From assembly GCA_965223835.1 (NCBI GenBank), contig OZ245023.1:248001-312000 (forward strand): a stretch of 64,000 bases of DNA, read 5' to 3'. The notes beneath the pieces were generated by a model. The model saw nothing but the letters and a program-made list of their open reading frames with translations, had not been told where the DNA came from and searched no databases. Shown piece by piece: positions 43,456-51,750 of this stretch (position 1 is the first letter of the stretch; each line of letters opens with the position of its first letter). A program made the translations under genes and the position numbers. This stretch comes from CAVYXZ01 sp965223835. Lineage in GTDB: Bacteria; Chloroflexota; Anaerolineae; Aggregatilineales; Phototrophicaceae.

Positions 43456-44349
43456 CTATTTGTTTTTGCCGCCTTTGTTGCCGTTGTTCCCACCACCATT
43501 GCCCCGTCCGTTACCATTATTGCCGTTGTTCCCATTACCATTGTTGCCGTTATTACCATTGTTGCCACTATTGCCATTGCCCCGTCCGTTGCCATTACCC
43601 GGTTGGGATGCAGCGGTCGTGTCATCAGAATCGTCTTCATCGGTGTTCCGGTTCCGACCAATCTGTCCCGGTGCCAGTTCGGAGGGATGCATACCGCTCT
43701 CGCGGACGATCTGGCCCCAGCCCTCGCCACCGCGATGCCGGTCCAGGAAATCCTGGGCAGTCGCGCCATTCTCATCGTTCTGGGCCAGCAACAATGCACG
43801 GGCGATGTTACCGAAGCCGTTGCCATCACAATGCATCGCCATAATGTCATCAACACTCATCTCGAATTCAGCCGCGAAGCGAGCCGCTACCGGATGATTG
43901 CTGTTGCCACAGGTTACAACGGGTTCTTCGTCTTCTTCTATTGGCGGTTCTTCGGTCATTTCCATTTCAGGGGTGGCTTCTGGATCAACTTCGGGTTCTT
44001 CTTCTTCCTCGACGAAGAATTCAAACTCCGCTGCCTGGACGGTCATGCCATCGGGCAACAAACGTCCCATGATAATGACGACATCGCCATCCTCAACCGT
44101 TGAGGGATTAAAGGCTCCGGCAGGCGCGATGATAAACATCTCGGTTTCGCCGGTCTCCTCGTCGGTGACGGTCATGATGATGTCACCGTTTTCCGAAAAA
44201 CTCAGTTCACCAATGAGAACGATGGCATCGTCGTCGGTCAGGTCATCGGTCGAAATGTCGTCCTGGGCCGCCAGTGGAATGCTGATCGCCAGCAGGAGTG
44301 CCAGTATGAGGCTGATAAACAATGAGGGTTTCACGATTATACCTTTCAT
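43456..44349 (-). CDS. exported protein with Asn-Gly repeat tail
   Basis: This 297-residue protein has a signal peptide (LFISLILALLLAISIPLAAQ). A beta-rich domain follows (about 33-115; AIVLIGELSFSENGDIIMTV, VVIIMGRLLPDG), then an acidic Glu/Pro stretch (about 115-150), a helical section containing FGNIARALLLAQ (about 165-225), and a low-complexity tail of Gly, Asn and Arg (about 245-297). The middle resembles DUF5666-type folds only loosely. The tail suggests a disordered surface or matrix component. The gene stands alone between two hairpin terminators. Confidence 0.66.
   Translation of the reverse strand: MKGIIVKPSLFISLILALLLAISIPLAAQDDISTDDLTDDDAIVLIGELSFSENGDIIMTVTDEETGETEMFIIAPAGAFNPSTVEDGDVVIIMGRLLPDGMTVQAAEFEFFVEEEEEPEVDPEATPEMEMTEEPPIEEDEEPVVTCGNSNHPVAARFAAEFEMSVDDIMAMHCDGNGFGNIARALLLAQNDENGATAQDFLDRHRGGEGWGQIVRESGMHPSELAPGQIGRNRNTDEDDSDDTTAASQPGNGNGRGNGNSGNNGNNGNNGNGNNGNNGNGRGNGGGNNGNKGGKNK
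43475..43615. repeat. Asn-Gly codon repeat
   Basis: The 3' part of the exported-protein gene is a degenerate run of ATTGTT/GTTGCC/GTTACC triplets (minus-strand AAY-GGY codons). Interruptions by Arg codons prevent a perfect tandem array. A shorter run of the same kind is at 46097-46160 in another exported-protein gene. Confidence 0.6.
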
Positions 44350-44469
44350 CTATGATTCATTGTGATGGTTCAAAAAGTACCATCCAACTTAATTACCGCT
44401 AAAGCTATGCGAATGTCACACCGGTTTCGTTGTAAAGTGGTATGCATTTTGTAACGTTGCTTCTGAAAT

Positions 44470-44496
44470 ATAAGACCAGAACGACTCTGGTCTTAT
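44470..44496 (-). terminator. hairpin terminator after 400-residue gene
   Basis: A perfect 11-base stem, ATAAGACCAGA (44470-44480) with TCTGGTCTTAT (44486-44496), loop ACGAC. It is 35 bases past the stop at 44531 on the minus strand, followed by ATTTC. It could also act on the opposite strand. Confidence 0.6.
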
Positions 44497-44530
44497 AAGA
44501 TTCAATAATGGCGGGAGCCGGTGGTTGTGT

Positions 44531-45733
44531 TTAGAATGGGAACACCTTCATCATTGCATCAATATCAGCAATTGACGCGCCACTGATGCTGTAGACCCAA
44601 TTGTCATGTGTCCAGGCCAGGGAGTAAACATCATCAGCCCGGCTTAAGAAATGATTGTATTCGATGATGTCGTCAATGGCGAAATTCCCGGTAACGCCGA
44701 CAAAGCGCGCCCGATAGAATAGTTGCTTGACCGCCCATGCTGCCCCCACGGGTCGGGGAAATTCGGCGACAACCACGTTAAACGTTTTGCCATTTTGATC
44801 AACATATTCACCCTGTTCCACAAACATCGCCCGCTGGGTAATAGTACATGGTGGGTTCTCGGTCAGGTGATTTTTCCCGAATTTCGGATCCAGCGCAGCC
44901 ATCAGGCAATCATTGTTTTGATAAGTCGTGGTCGGTTCCACCAGAGTGAGTTCATCAATCCGTTGCTTGAACGGCTCAAATCCCTGGGGCAAGCCAATCC
45001 CAGAAGCTTCCAGCATATTGAGTTGCTGCTGAAGCGGGGCGGCAGCTTCGTACACCAGATCAATTGAGTCAGCTTCTCCCAGAGCTTCGTTGAGTGTGAC
45101 CAATGGGGTGAGCACGCCATCGAGAGCGGTAACCTGGATTTGGATCGGATCGACTGTCGGCACCGCAGTGGGCACAGCGTCGCCGTCGTCGGTTACAACC
45201 GGTTCACTCGCGTCAACGACCGCCTCAGCTTCAGTAGCTACCACCGGTTCGCCAGGTTGTTCGCCCAGGGTTTCCCGTAGAACAGTTAAGGAGTCTGCCA
45301 CGGGCAACGAAAGCGCCAGGAAAGCATCAAGTTCTGCCTGGCGCACGGCCTGCACCTCTTCTTCAGTCGGCGGAATTTGCAGGACATATTGATTGGCAAT
45401 GATGTCCGGCAGCAGGACGAAACGATCGGCTTCAGTTATTGTTTCAGGATAGATCGGGACTGGTCGCTCTGTCAGATCATACGGGAGATAATAGGAGTCA
45501 TATAGGAACGACCCTTGCGATTCTATCCACTGGTTGATACCGCCAAGAACAACGCGCAGAAAGACCACCAGGAGGAATAATGAGGCGATGCTGGAGATGA
45601 TGGTCCAGCGCACATGCCGGGGCATTTCCATGAATCGGGCCAGCAGTTTTTGCGGCATCATCATGTCAATATAATCGAAAATGGGGAAATCAGATTTTTG
45701 TTTCCGATGCGTACTGCGTCTTTGCTGAGCCAT
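44531..45733 (-). CDS. single-pass membrane protein, function unknown
   Basis: This 400-residue protein has a basic cytoplasmic N terminus, one membrane segment (about 45-66, WTIISSIASLFLLVVFLRVVL), and a large outer domain with a helical, Ala/Thr/Pro-rich middle and an alpha-beta C-terminal part (FNVVVAEFPRPVGAAWAVKQLF, VYSLAWTHDNWVYSISGAS). No family is recognised. It is one of three consecutive exported proteins, each with its own terminator. The first is a pilin-like protein, so it may have a surface-structure role. Confidence 0.58.
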   Translation of the reverse strand: MAQQRRSTHRKQKSDFPIFDYIDMMMPQKLLARFMEMPRHVRWTIISSIASLFLLVVFLRVVLGGINQWIESQGSFLYDSYYLPYDLTERPVPIYPETITEADRFVLLPDIIANQYVLQIPPTEEEVQAVRQAELDAFLALSLPVADSLTVLRETLGEQPGEPVVATEAEAVVDASEPVVTDDGDAVPTAVPTVDPIQIQVTALDGVLTPLVTLNEALGEADSIDLVYEAAAPLQQQLNMLEASGIGLPQGFEPFKQRIDELTLVEPTTTYQNNDCLMAALDPKFGKNHLTENPPCTITQRAMFVEQGEYVDQNGKTFNVVVAEFPRPVGAAWAVKQLFYRARFVGVTGNFAIDDIIEYNHFLSRADDVYSLAWTHDNWVYSISGASIADIDAMMKVFPF

Positions 45734-46080
45734 GCTTCATTATCTCCAGAGTATTGGGCGACACTACAACCAGCGCATCATTGGCTTGATTTACGAGCAG
45801 GCGATGTTGATGGTGGTAGCTTCGCTTGATTGTTTTTTGTTTTCATATCAATTATTTCACAACTCTTTAACAATGTCACACATTTTTCACAGAAACTTAG
45901 GAATGAGGCGGGTCACAGTGTTTTGCAGCGAATATATGAAGATCACAGAAGCGTCAATATCCGATACTGGCAGTTCCAGCTTGCTCAAGTTGATGACATC
46001 GATTGGAGAAAATCAACTTGCCCCAGATGAGAGGGGCAAGTGTGGATATTGCATTTGATTAATTGTGGTCAGGCGAAGGC
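45734..46080. other. gene-free spacer with terminator
   Basis: No gene is supported in 347 bases. The stretch contains the terminator at 46016-46041 and an AT-rich section likely to hold the promoter for the 400-residue membrane protein. Confidence 0.5.
46016..46041 (-). terminator. rho-independent terminator after pilin-like gene
   Basis: ACTTGCCCC (46016-46024) pairs with GGGGCAAGT (46033-46041), loop AGATGAGA. On the minus strand, TGATTTTCT follows. It is 40 bases past the stop of the pilin-like gene. Confidence 0.75.
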
Positions 46081-46896
46081 TCAGACTGAATTGCCGTTGT
46101 TGCCATTATTGCCATTGTTGCCGTCGTTGCCGCCACCATTACCGTTATCGTTGTTCACGCCGCCGACATTGCAGGGACTACCCGGAGCAGCGCCTTCACA
46201 GGTGTCATTTTCGGGTGGTTGGCCAGGCGGTTGATCATCAAAACCGTTACCAACGCCGTTGTTGCCCCATGTTTTGCTGGACTGGTTGGCGCAATCCTCG
46301 CCGGTATAGGTAACGGTTGTGTAGATAAAGCCGGATGACACCACACCGTCGTCGACAATTGTCACTTCCAGATTGTTCACGAAATCGACCTCACCGGTCA
46401 ATGTCAGTGTGATTTCACGCGCATCGGAGGTTGAAACCGGCGAACCGCCCCCGCTGTCAGCATCGGATTTGATACCCCATTTGCCGGTCTCTGGGTCCTG
46501 CTCAAAATCTCCGAAATTCTCCGACGACTGGGAGATACGCTCAACATCTGCTTCACTGAAGCCGAGGACCACGTCGCTATCACCGGGAACGCTGATGGTG
46601 AAGGTGGACCGGTCATGTTTGCTGTCATAATCGGAACCGATAATTTCCACGACTTGGCCGATGGGCAGTGTGAAGTAAGCGGGCGGTGCAGTGCCACAGG
46701 TTTCCAGGTTGAGGGCGTCAGCGGTTCGCTGGAAGATGTGACCGATGGGGCCGGTGATTGCGCTAGCGGCAATCATGACCATGACGGCTGCGGGCAGTGT
46801 CGGCCAGTATTCGATCAAGGCCTGACCACGTTCCAGTTGTTGCCACCATGGCTTTTTGGGTGGTGCTTCTTGAGTGGTTGTCTCTATCTCAGACAT
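46081..46896 (-). CDS. Flp/TadE-type pilin-like protein with Asn-Gly tail
   Basis: This 271-residue protein has ERGQALIEYWPTLPAAVM at residues 22-39. Gly24 followed by QALIEY fits the type IVb Flp prepilin rule (cut after Gly, Glu at +5, Tyr at +6), and a hydrophobic helix follows (about 31-55). The outer part has beta segments (STFTISVPGDSDVVLGF, VDFVNNLEVTIVDDG), paired cysteines, and an Asn-Gly-rich C terminus. Length is far above the usual 60-70 residues of Flp, so it is a minor pilin or TadE/TadG-like protein with a displayed domain. No tad genes are in the window. Confidence 0.68.
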   Translation of the reverse strand: MSEIETTTQEAPPKKPWWQQLERGQALIEYWPTLPAAVMVMIAASAITGPIGHIFQRTADALNLETCGTAPPAYFTLPIGQVVEIIGSDYDSKHDRSTFTISVPGDSDVVLGFSEADVERISQSSENFGDFEQDPETGKWGIKSDADSGGGSPVSTSDAREITLTLTGEVDFVNNLEVTIVDDGVVSSGFIYTTVTYTGEDCANQSSKTWGNNGVGNGFDDQPPGQPPENDTCEGAAPGSPCNVGGVNNDNGNGGGNDGNNGNNGNNGNSV

Positions 46897-47136
46897 TGAT
46901 AATTCCTAAACTCTACATTGATTACATAACGTTACCATCAATATCGCTCAACTGTCTATCAATGTCACGCTAATTTTACGGACTTCAGGAAATTTTATAT
47001 TTTTCTTCGTTTTTGTCGGTGATCGTGCGTGAATTTCCAAATTCATAAAGCCGATTCATCACCATAACCCGGCGATTTTGGGAGCGATAGGTTACAATCA
47101 GTCGCATCATTGCATTAAGACAGCGTAAGGATTCCC

Positions 47137-48639
47137 ATGACGCAACTACCGAATATCATCCTCATCATGACCGATCAACAACGCTTCGATACGCTGGCGG
47201 CCTGGGGTTATGACCACATGGTAACGCCCAATATGGACCGGCTGGTAGCCAATGGTCTCTCGTTCCGGCAGGCCTACTGTCCCGGCGCCACCTGCATCGC
47301 GTCACGGGCGGCGATTTTCACCGGCATGTATGCGCACAATACCGGGACCTACAGCTTTCATCGCTGGGCACACCAGCGCAACTGGGTGCAGAATTTGGCC
47401 GATGCCGGGTATTTCTGCGCCAACATCGGCAAGATGCATTTCAGCCCGCGGGATGTCGCCGGTGGGTTTCATGAGCGTGTCATCGTCGAAAATCCAACCA
47501 ACATGGACCGGGCCAATGGTGGCAGTGATGATGATTGGGGACGCTACCTCAGCCTGCACGGGCTGGAACGGCCCAATGGTCGCAACCAGAGCGACCCTGA
47601 CTGGCTGCAAAAATTTCAGGGCGTGCCCTGGCACTATGCGGAGCGCTTCCATAGTGATGTCTTTATCGGGCAATCGGCGGTGGCCTGGATTGAGAACTTC
47701 CAGGGGAATGGCCCATTTTTCCTGGAGGTCGGCCTGACGGGACCCCATGAACCCTGGGATCCACTGCCGCGACATCTCGATCTATATGCCAATAAACCAT
47801 TGCCGGGCGCAGTTTTACGTGAAGGTGAGTTGGGCGACAAGCCGCCCCAGCACCTGGGTCAACAGCACTGGCATGCGACGACGCATCACGAATCGCAGAT
47901 TGATTTACGTGACGCGTCAGAAGCCGATATTGCGCATATGCGTCGCCACTATTATGCCAAAATCACGACGGTTGATGAGCAAATCGGGCGCGTGCTGGAT
48001 GCACTGGCGGCGCGGGGTTGGCTGGAAGATAGCCTGATTATCTTCTGCTCCGATCATGGCGAATTGTTGGGCGATCATGGCCTGGCGTATAAGTGGTTGA
48101 TGTACGACCCCATCGTCCACATCCCGCTGATTATCCAGTATCCGGGCACGCCGCAGGGGTGGTCAACCGATGATCTGGTGTCATTAATCGACCTGGGACC
48201 GACGATACTCGAAGCCGCCGGGTTGCCAGTTCCTGCCTATTTTGAAGGACGGTCGCTGATGCCTTATCTGCGCGATGAAGCTGAAGCCACCGAACCCCGA
48301 CAATACGTATATTGTGAAGATAATTATCAGATCATGCAACGCAGTGCGACGCACAAGCTGGTGTATTACATCGGGCAGGAAGCGGGTGAATTGTATGACT
48401 TGCTAGCCGACCCGCACGAACTCTGGAATCTGTGGGCTGTCAATGAGCACGCCGCGCTCAAAAACGATCTGCTGCAACAGTTGCTCAAGTGGCTGGCAAG
48501 CAGCACCTACTTCAACGCCGGGTATAAACAGCAGGTGGGTCCCAATTATGGATTGCGCTGGCCGGGCGAGAACGCGAAGCTGCACGGGCCAGACGGCAAT
48601 ACGTCGCGCCCACTGGCAAAAGACGATCCGCTGCTGTGA
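47137..48639 (+). CDS. sulfatase (CxAxR type)
   Basis: This 500-residue enzyme is a type I sulfatase. The N terminus NIILIMTDQQRFDTLAAWG has the first metal ligands. The maturation site is TCIASRAAIFTG, whose CxAxR replaces the usual CxPxR; the cysteine would be converted to formylglycine. GKMHFSP and SDHGELLGDHGL supply active-site and metal residues. There is no signal peptide, so it may work inside the cell on imported sulfated sugars. The FGE-like proteins in the window lack catalytic cysteines and cannot be the maturase. Confidence 0.9.
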   Translation: MTQLPNIILIMTDQQRFDTLAAWGYDHMVTPNMDRLVANGLSFRQAYCPGATCIASRAAIFTGMYAHNTGTYSFHRWAHQRNWVQNLADAGYFCANIGKMHFSPRDVAGGFHERVIVENPTNMDRANGGSDDDWGRYLSLHGLERPNGRNQSDPDWLQKFQGVPWHYAERFHSDVFIGQSAVAWIENFQGNGPFFLEVGLTGPHEPWDPLPRHLDLYANKPLPGAVLREGELGDKPPQHLGQQHWHATTHHESQIDLRDASEADIAHMRRHYYAKITTVDEQIGRVLDALAARGWLEDSLIIFCSDHGELLGDHGLAYKWLMYDPIVHIPLIIQYPGTPQGWSTDDLVSLIDLGPTILEAAGLPVPAYFEGRSLMPYLRDEAEATEPRQYVYCEDNYQIMQRSATHKLVYYIGQEAGELYDLLADPHELWNLWAVNEHAALKNDLLQQLLKWLASSTYFNAGYKQQVGPNYGLRWPGENAKLHGPDGNTSRPLAKDDPLL

Positions 48640-48661
48640 TGGGCTGAACTGATAGGTTTGT

Positions 48662-49657
48662 CTAAGCCATCGTCTCCAACATGTCGCCGGTGACGGGGTA
48701 GCGCAGCGGCTGACCGTTCAAGTATCGCCGCACTTCATCAACGATCAGTTCACCAATCCGCGCATCAGCCTGAGTGGTTTTTGAGGCCATGTGCGGCATC
48801 AGGACGACATTGGGTAGCTTGCGCAGCGGATGATCGACCGGCAGCGGTTCACGCTCGAACACATCCAGCGCCGCCCAGAAGCGCCCGGTTTGGAGTTCAT
48901 CGATGAGCGCTTCTTCGTCAATGACATTGCCGCGTGAGGTGTTCACAAACGCCGCGCCATCGGGCACCAGCTTGAGTTCTTCGGCACCGATCATATGGTA
49001 GGTTTCATCGGTCTTGGGCGCATGAAAGGTCAACGCCATACAGGTTCGCAGCAGATGCTGGAGATCGGCTTTCTCCACGCCCAGTTCGTTGGCCCGTTCG
49101 TCGCTCAGGTAGGGGTCATACACCACCACTTCGGCCCGCACCGCCTTTAATAGCGCGATCATGCGCCGACCAACATAGCCCGCCCCGACCACGCCGACGC
49201 GGGTTCCGGCGATGTCCAGCCCCCAACCGACAGCTTTCGTCGCCTCCCACTCAACCCCGGCTTTCATCACCTGATCGAATTCCATGACGCGGCGTAGCAG
49301 CATCAAAATGAATGTCAGACTCATCTCGGCGACGGATTGGGCCATCGCGGCGGCGGCATGTGTCACCAGAATATTGCGTTCGAATACGGGCGGTGGTAGC
49401 AGGGATTTAATCGACCCGGCAGCATGGGCGATCAGCTTGAGATCGGACGCGGCCGCCAGGACTTCATCGTTGAAGCGCGGGGTGCCCCAACTCGTAATCA
49501 CAATCTCATAGCCGCCAATCAATGCCGCCAATTCCGCCGAGGTGATGCGTTGGTCGAGAAAGTTGATGTCGCCCAACACGCGCAAGGCGGCATCGGCTTC
49601 CGGCGTAAAGACACGTTGATACAATGTGGGTTCGGGGATAACCAGAATGCGAGTCAT
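48662..49657 (-). CDS. D-isomer-specific 2-hydroxyacid dehydrogenase 1
   Basis: This 331-residue NAD(P)-dependent enzyme has the Rossmann motif GVVGAGYVGRRM, the catalytic arginine in NTSRGNVIDE, the glutamate in DVFEREPLPVDHP, and the histidine in MPHMASKT. It resembles glycerate or phosphoglycerate-like dehydrogenases in sugar-acid clusters. The start at ATG 49657 has GGAG upstream; 25 additional in-frame codons are not family-like. A paralogue is at 54123. Confidence 0.9.
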   Translation of the reverse strand: MTRILVIPEPTLYQRVFTPEADAALRVLGDINFLDQRITSAELAALIGGYEIVITSWGTPRFNDEVLAAASDLKLIAHAAGSIKSLLPPPVFERNILVTHAAAAMAQSVAEMSLTFILMLLRRVMEFDQVMKAGVEWEATKAVGWGLDIAGTRVGVVGAGYVGRRMIALLKAVRAEVVVYDPYLSDERANELGVEKADLQHLLRTCMALTFHAPKTDETYHMIGAEELKLVPDGAAFVNTSRGNVIDEEALIDELQTGRFWAALDVFEREPLPVDHPLRKLPNVVLMPHMASKTTQADARIGELIVDEVRRYLNGQPLRYPVTGDMLETMA

Positions 49658-49797
49658 GGGGGTTACTCCGTGCAAGATTGCGCGATCATGCGCTGAGAGT
49701 AACTGATGACATTGACCGCCGTCAAGGACCACGATAAACCGAAAAATATGCTATGCTAAAGTGAGCAGGATGATTGGTCAGGAGAAGGTGCAACAGC

Positions 49798-50235
49798 ATG
49801 GATCAGATTATCCGAACCGGCGATCAGGCGCAATTCAATCCGACCTTTGGGGCGGCGATCTTGCTGGCCCCGGCGATTGGCATCATCACTAGCTCCGTCC
49901 CCACCGTATTTGCGGTTCGAATGAACGCCTGTGTGCAGGGTGATGAAGCCACGGTCGTCGTGCCGGGTATTCCCTACATGTCGGGCAGCTTTGTCACGCC
50001 GGGCGTCTGCACGTTGACCATTATGGCGCTGGGCGCAGACCAAACGTCGATGCGAACAAAAATCGGTGGCAAGCCAGTCATTGTGAAGGGCACGACATTC
50101 ACCGCAAAGATGCAAGTCATCGCGCCCGCTATGCAGCCTAACCCACCAGCCCCACCCATTCCCGATCCCGTGCCAATGAATACCGGCACCGGCATGTTTA
50201 TCACCACCAATGCAACCGTTTTCGATCATGGCTGA
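49798..50235 (+). CDS. PAAR-like spike-tip protein (injection-system type)
   Basis: This 145-residue protein resembles PAAR-like tip proteins of contractile injection systems: CVQGDEATVVVPGIPYMSGSFVTPG, then LTIMALGADQT, then KPVIVKGTTFTAKMQVIAP. PAAR-like proteins cap the spike and carry effectors. The gene is alone, with no VgrG, sheath or tube gene nearby. A GAAGGTG-type ribosome site precedes ATG 49798; eight extra in-frame codons upstream are not needed. The match is by pattern; an HMM search would decide. Confidence 0.6.
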   Translation: MDQIIRTGDQAQFNPTFGAAILLAPAIGIITSSVPTVFAVRMNACVQGDEATVVVPGIPYMSGSFVTPGVCTLTIMALGADQTSMRTKIGGKPVIVKGTTFTAKMQVIAPAMQPNPPAPPIPDPVPMNTGTGMFITTNATVFDHG

Positions 50236-50280
50236 TCGGAGTTCAGGAAAGTAACTGACGCCACGCACCCAGAGGTAGAA

Positions 50281-50300
50281 CAGTGGGTTTAAACCCACTG
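50281..50300. repeat. perfect 20-base palindrome
   Basis: CAGTGGGTTTAAACCCACTG is its own reverse complement. It lies 46 bases after the PAAR-like gene and 75 before the dodecin gene. There is no T tract, so it is not a clear terminator. Perfect palindromes of this kind are common intergenic elements in some phyla. Confidence 0.55.
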
Positions 50301-50374
50301 CCAAGCCTCAACCCGGCGTAAGGAGAGTTCCGTAATAACCACCAAATAATCGTTTTTTGAGATAGGAGCTGATG

Positions 50375-50593
50375 ATGGCTGAAAGTGTTTACAAGATAAT
50401 CGAATTGGTCGGCACGAGTACGGAGTCGTGGGAGGCCGCTGCCAAGAACGCGGTTGAGACTGCCGCGCAATCGCTGGATGACATCCGCATCGCCGAGATC
50501 ACCAAGCTCGACATGCGCGTCGAGGACGGCAACGTAGTGGCCTATCGCGCCCGCGTCAATGTGTCGTTCAAGCTGCGCGACGAGGCGGATTAG
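50375..50593 (+). CDS. dodecin
   Basis: This 72-residue protein is a dodecin, a hollow dodecamer that stores flavin or coenzyme A derivatives. The family pattern is complete: VYKIIELVGTSTESWEAAAKNAV, IRIAEITKLDMRV, and VAYRARVNVSFKL. Length is standard. ATG 50375 has AGGAG six bases upstream, whereas the adjacent ATG at 50372 is too close. Spare flavin for the LLM and PPOX enzymes is a plausible but unproven role. Confidence 0.93.
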   Translation: MAESVYKIIELVGTSTESWEAAAKNAVETAAQSLDDIRIAEITKLDMRVEDGNVVAYRARVNVSFKLRDEAD

Positions 50594-50606
50594 CGGCGTC
50601 GCTGGC

Positions 50607-51323
50607 TCAGATCGGCACTGCTTCGATCAAGATAAACTTGGCAATGTCGCGATAAAATGCCGCTTCCTGGTTGTTATCCTGATTCAATGAAATATGGGGC
50701 GGCTCATATAACCGCGAGACGGCAAAATTATTGACACGCAACCGGTCAACATAGGCCGTTAAACTGCGATGATAATGGGTGTGGCCCACATCCCAGACCT
50801 GGGGCGCTAAATAACCTGTGACCTTGCTATAATACTCACCGGTTTCGGCATCTTGATGAGTCTTCTGCTGAAAGAATACCGGGTGCGTCATTGTGAAGAT
50901 AAAGCGACCGCTCGGTTTTATGACAGACCGAAGATCTCGCAGAAGTAGGGTGAGGTCAGGGATGTCCATCAACACCATATTGGCGACGATGCGGTCAAAT
51001 TGCTGGTCCAGTGGCGGCAAGCCAGCTACCGGATCATACTGCAAAAAGTTGATCGCAGGATAACGTGACCGCGCAATCTTGAGTAATTCGCTGGAACCGT
51101 CTACACCGACGACCGTTGCGCCCCGTTCGGTCATTTTCTGCGCCAGCCAACCATGCCCACAACCGACATCCAGCACACTTGCGCCATTCAAATCACCCAG
51201 CGAGTCCCACATCGCATCCCGTAATTGCAACCAGACCCGATCATCATCGGTGCCGTTGGTTTCGGCGTATGCCTGGGCCTTCTGGTTCCAGCGGTCAAGA
51301 TCGTGTGCGGATGAGGGACACAT
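50607..51323 (-). CDS. class I SAM-dependent methyltransferase
   Basis: This 238-residue protein has motif I VLDVGCGHGWLAQKM, motif II VVGVDGSSELLKIA, and FDRIVANMVLMDIPDL, all standard for class I methyltransferases. The C-terminal part (TGYLAPQVWDVGHTHYHRSLTAY) is typical of a small-molecule type. The substrate is unknown. ATG 51323 is used; an in-frame TTG two codons upstream is possible. Confidence 0.87.
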   Translation of the reverse strand: MCPSSAHDLDRWNQKAQAYAETNGTDDDRVWLQLRDAMWDSLGDLNGASVLDVGCGHGWLAQKMTERGATVVGVDGSSELLKIARSRYPAINFLQYDPVAGLPPLDQQFDRIVANMVLMDIPDLTLLLRDLRSVIKPSGRFIFTMTHPVFFQQKTHQDAETGEYYSKVTGYLAPQVWDVGHTHYHRSLTAYVDRLRVNNFAVSRLYEPPHISLNQDNNQEAAFYRDIAKFILIEAVPI

Positions 51324-51520
51324 CTCCAAGCTTCCAATTCAAATATCCGTCCAAGAGCATTAAGATGATGGTAGAATTTTAGCGCCCCAGATTAAAATGG
51401 AGGCCTAGCGTATCCAAGTCCACTTCAGTGGACTCGATCTAAACAGTATGTGGTTAGAATTCCAAAGTTGATGATCGTCTTGGGTTTTGGCGAGAATCAT
51501 CATGCCTTATTCATGAGTTC

Positions 51521-51742
51521 CTAAGTATGCTGCTTGAGCATCCGCACAAAATGCTCAACCTGTTCAAATTCGTCAAGTTCGGCCTGTTCCTCAGCACTGA
51601 GTTGCCCCATTTTATTGGCTGCCAGAAGCTGTTGAATGCGCTGCTGGGTGGCTTCAGACGGACGAAAAGACAAGATCGCCGCATGACTGGGTGCTGACGC
51701 CAGAAACCGATAGACTTCCTGGTGGACTGGTGTTGCTGACAT
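51521..51742 (-). CDS. orphan small protein related to HNH partner
   Basis: This 73-residue protein is related to the one at 18712-18963: both share FLAS, A-I-x-F-x-P-S, Q-x-x-LL-x-x-N, LS-x-EE-x-x-ELDEFE and HF-x-x-MLK. No HNH nuclease follows here; the upstream neighbour on the same strand is the lactonase, whose stop lies eight bases before this start. It may be an antitoxin-like protein without its toxin, or it may regulate at a distance. Confidence 0.65.
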   Translation of the reverse strand: MSATPVHQEVYRFLASAPSHAAILSFRPSEATQQRIQQLLAANKMGQLSAEEQAELDEFEQVEHFVRMLKQHT

Positions 51743-51750
51743 AGACGTTT

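Noticed and set aside
43475..43615. CRISPR-like array
   Set aside because: It is a degenerate codon repeat within one gene, without unique spacers or constant repeats.
43444..44365. Plus-strand open frames over the Asn-Gly gene
   Set aside because: They are products of the repeat codons read backwards (Pro/Leu and His/Cys runs) and show no real start site.
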